This document shows, one piece after another, positions 41,593 to 50,279 of a stretch of DNA of 64,000 nt. The notes under the pieces are model-generated. The model made no database searches. It had not been told where the DNA came from and saw only the letters and a program-made list of their open reading frames with translations. Source of the DNA: Chitinimonas prasina (GTDB lineage: Bacteria > Pseudomonadota > Gammaproteobacteria > Burkholderiales > Chitinimonadaceae); assembly GCF_030160395.1 (NCBI RefSeq), contig NZ_BSOG01000001.1:462117-526116 (forward strand), written 5' to 3'. A program made the translations under genes and the position numbers. Positions within the stretch are counted from its first letter, which is position 1; every line of letters begins with the position of its first letter.

Positions 41593-41968
41593 GAGGGGTA
41601 CTCCAGATTGCGCAGCCAATGATGACGATGGAATTATACGCGTTCACAAGGTGTTACGGCGACGCCTTTCGTAAACAAATAATGCACATCTGTCTACAGA
41701 ATAGGCAATGCCGCAGAGCGCAGCCAAGCGGCACAGGCGTGCGATAATCCCACCGTATCCGCCTGCAAGGGACTTCCAGAGACCTCGATTTCTAAGCGAG
41801 ACAAGGCGTGAGTGAGCAATTTCGACGCAACCTATGGTTGATAGGTAAGGAGAAATTGTTCACGAGCAACGCCGTATCGCGACGAAAGCGAGGCCTCTGG
41901 GAGCGCCCTGTAGCCCGCCACCGTGCTGGCTTGGCGCCTTATCCGCCCCCAATCACAGAACGAGCCAC
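41593..41968. other. Intergenic region holding a palindromic repeat
   Basis: The 376 bp between the DUF4124 and DUF2520 genes hold the promoter of the minus gene near 41600-41700 and the family C repeat at 41766-41910. A short AT-rich stretch (acaaataatgcacat, near 41673) could be a promoter. No gene is seen. Confidence 0.4.
41766..41910. repeat. MITE-like palindromic repeat, family C
   Basis: The outer arms (cttccagagacctcg, 41773-41787, and cgaggcctctgggag, 41889-41903) are inverted. Inner arms gagcaatttc (41814-41823) and gaaattgttc (41852-41861) pair again around a loop with the inverted words aacctat and atagg. The outer ends may extend to 41766 and 41910 (caaggga / cgccctg). It has no coding capacity and is unlike families A and B in sequence. 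Confidence 0.65.
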
Positions 41969-42835
41969 ATGGCGCCTGCAACCCTCAATCTGATCGGCCC
42001 CGGCCGCCTGGGACGTAGCCTGACACGGCTATGGCACGATGCTGGCGTTGTCACCCTGCAGGGCGTGGCAGGCCGTCGCCCGGCCATGGTGGACGAAGCC
42101 ATTGCGTTTATCGGCGCCGGCCAGGCCATGGCCCTGTCCGACCTGCCGGCAGCGGCCTTTACCCTGCTGGCCACTCCCGACGACGCCCTGCCCGGCTTGG
42201 TCGCACAGCTACTACAGGCCGGCATACTGGCGGCCGACAGCGTGGTACTGCATGCCAGCGGCGCCGTGGGCAGCGAGGTACTGGCCCCCCTGCGTTCGGC
42301 TGGCGTATGGGTTGCCAGCGTGCACCCGCTCAAATCGTTTGCCCAGCCCGCGCAGGCCATACAGGATTTCGCCGGCACCTGGTGCGGCTGCGAAGGCGAC
42401 GCCATCGCCCTGACACGGCTGGCACCGCTGTTTGATGTACTCGGCGCCCACCGCCTTGACATTACCGCCCAGCACAAGACGCTATACCACGCAGGTGCCG
42501 TGCTGGCCTGCAACGATCTGGTCGCCCTGATGGAGGCCGCCTTGCGCTGCATGGCCGCCGCCGGCGTGCCCCGCGAACAGGCCTGGCCCGCCCTGCGCCC
42601 ACTGGTACAGGGCACCCTGGCCAATCTGGACAGGCTCGGCACCCATGCCGCCCTCACCGGCCCCATTGCGCGGGGCGACACCCACACCGTGGCCCGCCAA
42701 CTGGCCGCCACCCAGGCGCTCGACCCAGCCGTGGCGCAGGCCTATCGCAGCCTGGGGCAGCTGGCACTGCAACTGGCACAGCTCGATGCCGGCCAGCACC
42801 AAGCCCTGGCAGCATTGCTGGAGGCACAGCCATGA
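41969..42835 (+). CDS. Rossmann-like and DUF2520 domain protein
   Basis: This 288-residue protein has an NAD(P)-binding start (LNLIGPGRLGRSLTRLWHDAG) followed by LLATPDDALPGLVAQLL and SVHPLKSFAQPAQAI. A C-terminal helical DUF2520 domain (YHAGAVLACNDLVALMEAALR...LVQGTLANLDRLG...LTGPIARGDTHTV) completes the pattern. The fold resembles 6-phosphogluconate or pyrroline-carboxylate reductase relatives; the substrate is not known. It overlaps trmO by four bases (ATGA), so it starts a three-gene operon with trmO and recG. Confidence 0.88.
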   Translation: MAPATLNLIGPGRLGRSLTRLWHDAGVVTLQGVAGRRPAMVDEAIAFIGAGQAMALSDLPAAAFTLLATPDDALPGLVAQLLQAGILAADSVVLHASGAVGSEVLAPLRSAGVWVASVHPLKSFAQPAQAIQDFAGTWCGCEGDAIALTRLAPLFDVLGAHRLDITAQHKTLYHAGAVLACNDLVALMEAALRCMAAAGVPREQAWPALRPLVQGTLANLDRLGTHAALTGPIARGDTHTVARQLAATQALDPAVAQAYRSLGQLALQLAQLDAGQHQALAALLEAQP

Positions 42836-43527
42836 GCCAGTGGAACATGCAGGCCATAGGCCGGATAGAAAGCTGCTACAAGGAAAAATTCGCCATCCCC
42901 CGCCAGCCCGGCCTGACACCGTCAGCCGAGGCCATCCTGCACCTGCTGCCCCCTTACGACACCCCCGACGCCGTGCGGGAGCTGGCGCAGTTCAGCCATG
43001 TCTGGCTGGTGTTTGTCTTCCACGCCACGGCAGACCAGGGCTGGCGCCCTACCGTGCGCCCCCCCAAGCTGGGCGGCAACCAGCGCGTAGGGGTGTTCGC
43101 CACCCGCTCCACCTTCAGGCCCAACCCCATAGGCCTGTCCGTGGCCAGGCTGGAGCGCATAGAGACCGACAACGGCGTGCGCCTGCACCTGGCCGGTGCC
43201 GACCTGCTCGATGGCACACCCATACTCGATATCAAGCCCTACCTGGCTTACGCCGATGCCCTGCCGGATGCCTCCAACGGCTATGCCGATGATGGCGGCC
43301 AACCGCTGCCGGTGCGTTTTTCGGCCGAAGCCGATGCCCAGCTGCTGGCCCTGCAGGCACGGCACCCCCGCCTGCGCAGCCTGATCGCCGAAGTACTGGC
43401 GCAGGACCCCCGCCCCGGCTATGCCGACGACCCCACACGGCGCTACGGCATGGCCCTGTACGATCTCAACATACTGTGGTGCTGCGATGCTGCCGGCGCC
43501 CTGGTAATCAGCATACTGCCTGCATGA
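42832..43527 (+). CDS. trmO: tRNA (t6A37)-methyltransferase TrmO (TsaA family)
   Basis: This 231-residue protein uses S-adenosylmethionine to N6-methylate t6A at position 37 of threonine tRNA. Motifs seen are AIGRIESCYKEKFAIPRQPGL at the N-terminus, FSHVWLVFVFH, VGVFATRSTFRPNPIGLSV, and the C-terminal domain with DPRPGY and YGMALYDLNILW. The fold of the family is a beta-barrel, not Rossmann. The gene overlaps both neighbours by four bases. Confidence 0.93.
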   Translation: MSQWNMQAIGRIESCYKEKFAIPRQPGLTPSAEAILHLLPPYDTPDAVRELAQFSHVWLVFVFHATADQGWRPTVRPPKLGGNQRVGVFATRSTFRPNPIGLSVARLERIETDNGVRLHLAGADLLDGTPILDIKPYLAYADALPDASNGYADDGGQPLPVRFSAEADAQLLALQARHPRLRSLIAEVLAQDPRPGYADDPTRRYGMALYDLNILWCCDAAGALVISILPA

Positions 43528-45554
43528 GCCTGGATATTTCCACCCTGCCCAAGGCGGCCGCCGCCCGCCTGGCCAAACTGGGCATCAAGCGGGCGTTTGA
43601 TCTGGTACTGCACCTGCCCTTGCGCTACGAGGATGAAACCCACCTCTACCCCATCGTCGATGCCCCGGTCGGCGCACCAGCCCTGGTGGAAGGCACGGTG
43701 GTGCATGCCGAAGTGACCTACCGGCCACGCCGCCAACTGGTGGCCAGGGTGGCCGATGCCACCGGCGAGCTGTATGTCCGGCTGCTCAATTTCTATCCCA
43801 ACCAGCAGCAGCAACTGGCCCTGGGCCGGCGCGTCCGGCTGCTGGGCGAAATACGCCGCGGCTTCTTTGGCGAGGAGATGGTCCACCCCAAGATACGCAG
43901 CGTGGGCGAGCAGACCGGCCTGGCCGAATCGCTGACCCCCGTCTACCCCACGGTCAACGGCCTGGCCCAGCCAGCCCTGCGCAAACTGATCGCGCAAGCG
44001 CTGAAACAGTGTGAGCTGAGCGATACCCTGCCCGCCAAGCTGCTGGACGACCTGGGGCTGATGCCCTTCGGCGCCGCCGTGCAGCTGCTGCACCACCCCA
44101 CGCCGGACATCGCCCAGCGGGCATTGTCCGAACGCACTCACGCCGCCTGGCTGCGGCTCAAGTTCGACGAACTGCTGGCCCAGCAACTGTCGATGCGGCT
44201 GGCCTACCGCCGCCGCCGCGAGCAGACCGCGCCCATCCTCAGCGCCGCCGGCACGCTCGCCCAGCAATTGATCGCCACCCTACCCTTTGGCCTGACCGGC
44301 GCACAACAAAGAGTGCTGGCCGAGATACGCCACGACCTGGCCTCGCCCCACCCCATGCAGCGCTTGCTGCAAGGCGATGTCGGCGCCGGCAAGACCATCG
44401 TCGCAGCCCTGGCCGCGCTCGACGCTATCGAAGCCGGCTACCAGGTCGCCCTGATGGCGCCCACCGAGATCCTGGCCGAGCAGCACTACAAGAAGCTGTC
44501 GGCCTGGCTGGCGCCGCTGGGCATAGAGGTAGCCTGGCTGGCTGGCTCCCTCAAGCCGCGCGCCAAGGCCGCCGCCATTGCCCAGGTCGAAAGCGGCGCG
44601 GCCCGGCTGGCCATCGGTACCCACGCGCTGTTCCAGGAGTCGGTCGCCTTCGCCCAACTGGGCCTGGCCATCGTCGACGAGCAGCACCGCTTTGGCGTCC
44701 ACCAGCGGCTGGCCCTGCGCGGCAAGGGCGGCTCGCCCCATCAGCTGATGATGTCGGCCACCCCCATCCCCCGCACCCTGGCCATGAGCTTCTATGCCGA
44801 CCTCGATGTCAGCGTGGTCGACGAACTGCCACCGGGCCGCACCCCGATCAAGACCCGGCTGGTCAGCGACGCCCGCCGCGAAGAGATGATCGAGTTCGTC
44901 CGCAAGGTAGCGCACGAAGGCCGCCAGGCCTATTGGGTCTGCCCCCTGATCGAGGAATCCGAAGCACTGGAACTGCAAACCGCCATCGACACCCATATCG
45001 CCCTGGCCGAAGCCCTGCCCGAGTACCAGGTCGGCCTGGTGCACGGCCGGCTCAAGGCGGCAGAAAAGGCCGAAGTCATGGCAGCCTTCGCCCGCAACGA
45101 GTTGCAGGTGCTGGTCGCCACCACGGTCATCGAAGTCGGCGTGGACGTGCCCAATGCCACACTCATGGTGATAGAACACGCCGAGCGCATGGGCCTGGCC
45201 CAGCTGCACCAGCTGCGCGGACGGGTAGGCCGGGGTGCGCTGGAATCCAGCTGCGTGCTGCTCTACAGCGGCCCCCTGGGCGAGGTCGCCAAGCAACGGC
45301 TCAAGGTCATCTTCGAGACCACCGACGGCTTTGTCATCGCCCGCGAAGACCTGCGCATACGCGGGCCTGGCGAGTTCCTGGGCAGCCGCCAATCCGGCGT
45401 ACCCATGCTGCGCTTTGCCGACCTGGAACGCGACACCGACCTGCTGGAGCAGGCTCGCGATGTCGCCAGCCAGCTGCTGGAGCGAGCCCCCGCCGTGGCC
45501 GAAGCCCACCTGGCGCGCTGGCTGGCAGGGCGGGAAGAGCTGCTGAAGACCTAG
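43524..45554 (+). CDS. recG: ATP-dependent DNA helicase RecG
   Basis: This 676-residue protein remodels stalled forks and Holliday junctions. The wedge/OB domain (RYEDETHLYPIVDA...LVARVADATGELYVRLLNFYPNQ) is followed by the helicase core: Walker A GDVGAGKTIVAALAAL, motif II IVDEQHRFGVHQR, MSATPIPRTLAM, and the RecG TRG region (VEVGVDVPNATLMVIEHAERMGLAQLHQLRGRVGRG). The start at 43524 forms an ATGA overlap with trmO. The longer in-frame start would lie within trmO. Confidence 0.96.
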   Translation: MSLDISTLPKAAAARLAKLGIKRAFDLVLHLPLRYEDETHLYPIVDAPVGAPALVEGTVVHAEVTYRPRRQLVARVADATGELYVRLLNFYPNQQQQLALGRRVRLLGEIRRGFFGEEMVHPKIRSVGEQTGLAESLTPVYPTVNGLAQPALRKLIAQALKQCELSDTLPAKLLDDLGLMPFGAAVQLLHHPTPDIAQRALSERTHAAWLRLKFDELLAQQLSMRLAYRRRREQTAPILSAAGTLAQQLIATLPFGLTGAQQRVLAEIRHDLASPHPMQRLLQGDVGAGKTIVAALAALDAIEAGYQVALMAPTEILAEQHYKKLSAWLAPLGIEVAWLAGSLKPRAKAAAIAQVESGAARLAIGTHALFQESVAFAQLGLAIVDEQHRFGVHQRLALRGKGGSPHQLMMSATPIPRTLAMSFYADLDVSVVDELPPGRTPIKTRLVSDARREEMIEFVRKVAHEGRQAYWVCPLIEESEALELQTAIDTHIALAEALPEYQVGLVHGRLKAAEKAEVMAAFARNELQVLVATTVIEVGVDVPNATLMVIEHAERMGLAQLHQLRGRVGRGALESSCVLLYSGPLGEVAKQRLKVIFETTDGFVIAREDLRIRGPGEFLGSRQSGVPMLRFADLERDTDLLEQARDVASQLLERAPAVAEAHLARWLAGREELLKT

Positions 45555-45736
45555 CCAGGCATCGCCGCCACCCTCGCGGCGGATTGTGGCGGGCGCGCAA
45601 ATCAGCCGCTTCTTATGCACGGACAGGGCCCAACTGCGTTATAAAGCAAGCATCGCCTGCCAACGCCGAGCCCAAGCCGAGTGGCCAGGGCGGCCCCTCA
45701 GGCGGCATCGCCCATAAACAGGCCCTGCCATACCGC

Positions 45737-46489
45737 ATGCTCTTCAGACTGCTACTTATCAGCCTGCTGTTTACGATAGCCGCACGGGCCCAGGCGGCCA
45801 GCCTGCGGCTCGGCACGCTGGATGTCACACCCTATGGCTATCTGGGCGCCGACAAGCAGGCCGATGGCGCCTTCTACCAGCTGACCAACCGGGTGGCCGA
45901 ACGCGCCGGCCTGCCCTACCAGAACACCCTCTACCCCACCGCCAGGCTCTATGCCATGCTGCAGCGGCGGCAGATCGACCTGGCCATCAGCAGCCTCAAG
46001 CTCGACGAACAGATGGGGCTGATCAAGCTGGGCACCATTTCACAGCTCGAAGGCGTCATCCTCTATCGTGCGCAATTGCCGCTCAAGCCACGCCAGCTGG
46101 AGGAGTTCAAGCCCTACCTGATAGGCCGACTCAACGGCACCTGCCCACTGCTGCAACGCAAAGGCCACCGGCTGTATGAAGTCAGCGACTACCGCCAGGG
46201 CATGCGCATGCTGGTGGCCGGCCGGCTGGATGGCCTGTGCGGCGAGCTGGGCGGCCTGAGCCCCGCACTGAATGCCGAACCCGCTGTGCAGCCTTTGCTG
46301 GCACCGCCCTTTGTGTTCCTGACCACCGACGTATTCCTCTACGCCAACCCCAAGCTGCCCGCCGCCACCTTGCAGCAGCTCAGCCGCGCCACCGCCGCCC
46401 TGAACAACGAGGGAGAACCGCAGCGCATACTCAAGCGCTATGTCATATCCCCCTTGCGCCAGCGCAGCCCAATGGAGCCCACCCCATGA
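45737..46489 (+). CDS. Periplasmic solute-binding-type (SBP family 3-like) protein
   Basis: This 250-residue protein has a signal peptide (FRLLLISLLFTIAARAQAAS) and a bilobed amino-acid-binding-type domain: LRLGTLDVTPYGYLGADKQADGAFYQLTNRVAERAG, TARLYAMLQRRQIDLAISSLKLDE, then MRMLVAGRLDGLCGELGG. No transporter genes accompany it, so a sensory or stand-alone role is possible. The start is the ATG at 45737 just before the signal peptide. It overlaps the Nudix gene by four bases. Confidence 0.82.
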   Translation: MLFRLLLISLLFTIAARAQAASLRLGTLDVTPYGYLGADKQADGAFYQLTNRVAERAGLPYQNTLYPTARLYAMLQRRQIDLAISSLKLDEQMGLIKLGTISQLEGVILYRAQLPLKPRQLEEFKPYLIGRLNGTCPLLQRKGHRLYEVSDYRQGMRMLVAGRLDGLCGELGGLSPALNAEPAVQPLLAPPFVFLTTDVFLYANPKLPAATLQQLSRATAALNNEGEPQRILKRYVISPLRQRSPMEPTP

Positions 46490-47286
46490 GTGCCGACGAG
46501 ATGCTGGACCGCATCGCCTACTGGCGCCAGACCCAGGCCCGGTTCGACACTACCGGGCTGCTGCCATGGGCAGTAGAAGGCCTGGCTGCCGGCTGGGTCA
46601 GCCCCGCCCTGGCCGACCGCCTGCTGCAGAGCGAGCTGTTCCTGACCGAAGGCCGGGGCCTGGCGCTGGACCCCAGGCTGGGCGGCCCGCTGATGCGCAG
46701 CCGCGCCCTGCAGGAACTGGCCGAACAATTGCGCGACGAAGGCTGGATCAAAGGCTGGCGCGATGAACGCTACGACTGGATGGACGACTGGGGCCGCGTG
46801 CGCTTCAGCCTGGAGCGCAGCGCCTTCCGCACCCTGGGCCTGTGCAGCCGGGCCATCCACGTCAACGGCTATATCGAAGACGGCGGCCTGTGGCTGGGCA
46901 CCCGCGCCACCCACAAAAGCGTCGACCCCGGCAAGCTCGACAACCTCACCGCCGGCGGCATCGCCAGCGGCGAATCGCCAGAAGACACCCTGCAGCGCGA
47001 GCTGGCCGAAGAAGCCGGCGTACCAGCTAGGTTGGCCGGCTTCGCCCGCCCGGTAGGCATACTGCGCAGCCAGCGGCGCGAGCCCGACGGCGTGCACGAC
47101 GAACTGCTCTACTGCTACGACCTACCCCTGCCCGACGACTTCGCCCCGGTCAACACCGACGGCGAGGTCAGCCAGTTCCAGCTACTACAGCCCCCGCAGG
47201 TGGCCGAGCAGTTGGGCGCCATGACCTGGGATGCCGCGGCGGTCACGGTGGCTTGGCTGGGGCGGTGGCTGGATGGGGAGTGTTGA
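46486..47286 (+). CDS. Nudix hydrolase with DUF4743 N-terminal domain
   Basis: This 266-residue protein has an N-terminal DUF4743-type region of about 115 residues and a Nudix domain with an intact box: GGIASGESPEDTLQRELAEEAGV fits G-x5-E-x7-REUxEExGU. The layout is that of thiamine-pyrophosphokinase-associated and related Nudix proteins in bacteria and plants. The substrate is a nucleoside-diphosphate derivative of unknown identity. The ATG at 46486 overlaps the preceding stop (ATGA). Confidence 0.88.
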   Translation: MSADEMLDRIAYWRQTQARFDTTGLLPWAVEGLAAGWVSPALADRLLQSELFLTEGRGLALDPRLGGPLMRSRALQELAEQLRDEGWIKGWRDERYDWMDDWGRVRFSLERSAFRTLGLCSRAIHVNGYIEDGGLWLGTRATHKSVDPGKLDNLTAGGIASGESPEDTLQRELAEEAGVPARLAGFARPVGILRSQRREPDGVHDELLYCYDLPLPDDFAPVNTDGEVSQFQLLQPPQVAEQLGAMTWDAAAVTVAWLGRWLDGEC

Positions 47287-47474
47287 GGGTTGGGGTCGAG
47301 TCGAAGGCGCGAGCGCTGCGAGTCGCTATCGATAGTGGAACCAATGTCGGAGAGACTGGCCTTCTACGCCATTGTTAGATCAAAGGCGAATGGTCAACCG
47401 GGCGAAGCCGTATGGTCGTCGCCAGTTTGAACAGGCCAAGAATGCATAGTTGCGGTCATCCCAACGTGAGGTAT

Positions 47475-49637
47475 CTAACTCTCCGGGCGCAAATCGTCCC
47501 ATAGCCGATCCAATAGTGTTTCGTACTCAGAATCCAGCAATTCAATGCGTTGCACACCGGCATCAGCACGTTGTGCTTGCAGCGACTCATCTCCCCCCAG
47601 GCGCAGGCATTCTTTCGTCAGATCTTCTGCATGATCTGTTTTTCCGGAGAGAAAAAATGCATAGCCTAAATTGCCCAGTATCGTAGCTCGACTACCTCCT
47701 GAGCTGTTTACTTGAGCTCGCGTCAAATCGCTAATTGCATGATCAAGAAACCCCTGACGCCCCACTTCGGTTTGCCAGCTATGCTTAGCCTGCAGTATCC
47801 GAGCATATGCTCGGCCATTCAGCGCATCCGCCGTCACCCCTTGCAAAACAGCGCTATCACCTATGCCAAAGCGCCGCTCGACTTCATCGTAGACGGCAAT
47901 TGCCTCCTCCCTACGATCAAGCTTGACTAGTGCGTTACCTTTGCTGACGAGAGCCTTGGCAACCAGTTCAACCAAAAAAAGACTCTCGTCTTTGCCATAG
48001 CGCCGATCGATCTCCTCGTAGCTGGCGATTTCCTCCTCCCTACGATCAAGCTGACCCAGCGCTAAACCCTTGGTAACAAGCGCACGAGCAACCCACTCGC
48101 GCAGAGCAGAACTGGTATCTTCGCCGTAACGCCGATCAATCTCGTTATAGACGGCAATTGCTTCTTCGCTACGATCAAGCCGACCGAAATAAGTGCCCTT
48201 GTTGAGTAGCGCGTTGGCGACCAGTTCACGCAGAGCAGAGTTGTCATCTTTTCCAAAGCGCCAGTCAACCTCGTCAATGATAGCGACTGCCTCTTCGCTC
48301 CGCCCGAGTTGACCGAACCAAGAACCCTTGCCGACGAGCGCCTTAGCAACCACTAGCCGCAGGGCAACACTTTCTTTTTTGCCGTAACACCTAACAATCT
48401 CGTCGCAAATGGCGATTGCTTCCTCATAGCGGCCAACCTCACCCAGCTTGGTACTTTTGTTGAAGAGAGCCACGGCAACCAACTCAACTAATGCAGGACT
48501 CTCGTCGTTGCCATAACGTCGATTAACCTCGTCATAGACCGCAATTTCTTCATCCATACGATCAAGCTGGTGAAGCACAATGCTCTTATTAAAAAGAGCA
48601 TATGCAACCCGCTCTCGTATATCTGGGCTAGTATCTTCACCAAAACGTAGATCAATCTCATCGTAGATGGCGATTCCTTCCTCCCTACGATTTAGCTGGC
48701 ATAGCTTTACGCCTTTGTTTAGTAGAGCGGCAGCGACCAGCTCTCGCACAGAGATCCTGTCAGACGGGCCGAAACTACGGTCGATTTCGTCATAAACAGC
48801 GACTGACTCCTCGCTGCGTCCAAGCTCACCAAGAGAGGCCGCACGAGCAAACATTAACCATATATGCCTTTCAGGCATAAGCTTCTCAACTTGGGCTCGC
48901 TCCAAGGCTTTTTCAAAAATATGCAAGGCGGAGTCAAAGCGATTGGCAAGGAATTCGTTTAGGCCACGGGTAAAATGATCATCAGATTTGAAATCCCGCT
49001 CTGGTTTCGACTCCAGTGCCTCGCTAGCCGCTTGAACAGCTTCGATGGTTGCTGCATCGGCAGATGGCTGTGGCACTTGATCGGTGCTGAACGCATTAGA
49101 AAACATGCGCTGAGCCATTGCTGAAATCGCTTGCTGAGTATCGGTCGCATGCTTCGTCACATCTGTCGCGTGTTGATCAATTTCACTGTGTGCGTCTATT
49201 GCCCGTTGACGCAATTGCTTCTGAAGGTCATCAGCCTCATTCTTAAGCGCATCAATTTGTGTACGAAGTTCCTGAGCGTTACTTTCAAACCATTTATTAG
49301 CTGCCTCTTTGGCTTGCCTCGTGGCCGTAAAGTATGCCGCGAAGCCTCCAACGAGCGCGATGAATGCTATGAGGTAACCAAGATAAGTCGTTTGGTTAGC
49401 AACCGCGGCAATGTGGTTTGCATGCTGATCCGTCGAAAGACCAATATCAGTAATGCGCTTATCTTGGGCTTCTAGCCTATTACCTGTCGCCTCTTTAAGG
49501 AAGGCAACATCCTTCTCCAGCACGATCGTTTTTTCCCGATATGCCCTGACCTCCTCCCTGCTCAGGTCCAGATCAGTAGTCGCGGCCTCCGCAAAACATG
49601 CAAGACTCAAGAAGACACCCAATAAGATTTCGCGCAT
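47475..49637 (-). CDS. Large exported or membrane-anchored TPR protein
   Basis: This 720-residue protein has a signal peptide (REILLGVFLSLACFAEA), a coiled coil at about 25-75, a membrane segment at about 85-105 (TTYLGYLIAFIALVGGFAAYF) and a second coiled coil at 110-175. Eight near-uniform 43-residue repeats (269-612) follow, each like LGRSEEAVAVYDEIDRRYG...ALRELVAKALLNKG, and a C-terminal TPR tail. The base composition is lower in GC than its neighbours. The start at 49637 gives the signal peptide but has no strong ribosome site. Function unknown; a scaffold role is likely from the fold only. Confidence 0.8.
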   Translation of the reverse strand: MREILLGVFLSLACFAEAATTDLDLSREEVRAYREKTIVLEKDVAFLKEATGNRLEAQDKRITDIGLSTDQHANHIAAVANQTTYLGYLIAFIALVGGFAAYFTATRQAKEAANKWFESNAQELRTQIDALKNEADDLQKQLRQRAIDAHSEIDQHATDVTKHATDTQQAISAMAQRMFSNAFSTDQVPQPSADAATIEAVQAASEALESKPERDFKSDDHFTRGLNEFLANRFDSALHIFEKALERAQVEKLMPERHIWLMFARAASLGELGRSEESVAVYDEIDRSFGPSDRISVRELVAAALLNKGVKLCQLNRREEGIAIYDEIDLRFGEDTSPDIRERVAYALFNKSIVLHQLDRMDEEIAVYDEVNRRYGNDESPALVELVAVALFNKSTKLGEVGRYEEAIAICDEIVRCYGKKESVALRLVVAKALVGKGSWFGQLGRSEEAVAIIDEVDWRFGKDDNSALRELVANALLNKGTYFGRLDRSEEAIAVYNEIDRRYGEDTSSALREWVARALVTKGLALGQLDRREEEIASYEEIDRRYGKDESLFLVELVAKALVSKGNALVKLDRREEAIAVYDEVERRFGIGDSAVLQGVTADALNGRAYARILQAKHSWQTEVGRQGFLDHAISDLTRAQVNSSGGSRATILGNLGYAFFLSGKTDHAEDLTKECLRLGGDESLQAQRADAGVQRIELLDSEYETLLDRLWDDLRPES
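47802..48833 (-). repeat. Eight tandem 129-bp coding repeats
   Basis: The eight units encode 43 residues each without length variation. They share the core (E)E-x-IAxYDEIDRRxG and end in ALxxKG. They differ in sequence at DNA level by many substitutions, so duplication is not recent. Confidence 0.8.
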
Positions 49638-50279
49638 ATAAATTATCAATTCCTCAGTGCCAAGCATCGAAAGGGGACACGTTCGGCAGAAATTATACGG
49701 CGAGAGTCTGTGCGGCACTTGATCCGCGAAGAAAAACCACCCAGAAGTTGCGAATGCCGCGCACCACGCACCTGCAACCACCTCAGCTATTTAGCTTACT
49801 CATCAGCCAGCCGCACGCGCCTAGCTACAACCAAACTCTGCACGCGCCTAGCTACAACCAAACTCTGCACGCTGCAGCGCAGCTGCTCGCCCAAACTGGC
49901 GCGAGATCCCTGCAAATAGCGCCCTCCCCCGCACCCAGCCTGCCTTTGCGGCAAACCCCACTCCTGCACAATCGTCCAAACATGTCAAAGGCATAAATTG
50001 CCATGCATTTGGCATATGCTAAACGGCTATTTTTAATGAGAATTGTAAAAAATCTCTGTTAAGGCGTTGTTGTCTTACAAGATTTTTTGACCACCCCCGC
50101 TCCATAGTGGGCGGGCAACAAAAAGCCGCCAGGCCATTCGTGCAGGCAGAACGCTGCATTCCTGCGCCCAAGCCAGGCTATCTCGACGACGGGAAACCGC
50201 GTGCGTCCACCCCGCCTGCCAACCATGGCTGCAGGCCCGGTTACGCACTCACCCACGTACCCAAAGAGGCAACACAACG
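49638..50279. other. Intergenic region between the TPR and M23 peptidase genes
   Basis: The 642 bp contain promoters for both divergent genes. An AT-rich stretch at about 49985-50090 (with aatgagaattgtaa and a run of A) is the likely promoter area of the peptidase gene. A 27-bp tandem duplication lies at 49814-49867. No gene is seen. Confidence 0.4.
49814..49867. repeat. 27-bp tandem duplication
   Basis: Two identical 27-bp copies (each starting cacgcgcctagctacaacc) stand head to tail, followed by a few bases of a third (cacgc). This is a recent slip-strand or recombination duplication in non-coding DNA. Confidence 0.9.

Noticed and set aside
49814-49867. Start of a CRISPR array
   Set aside because: The two 27-bp copies are directly adjacent, without spacers, and no cas genes are near.
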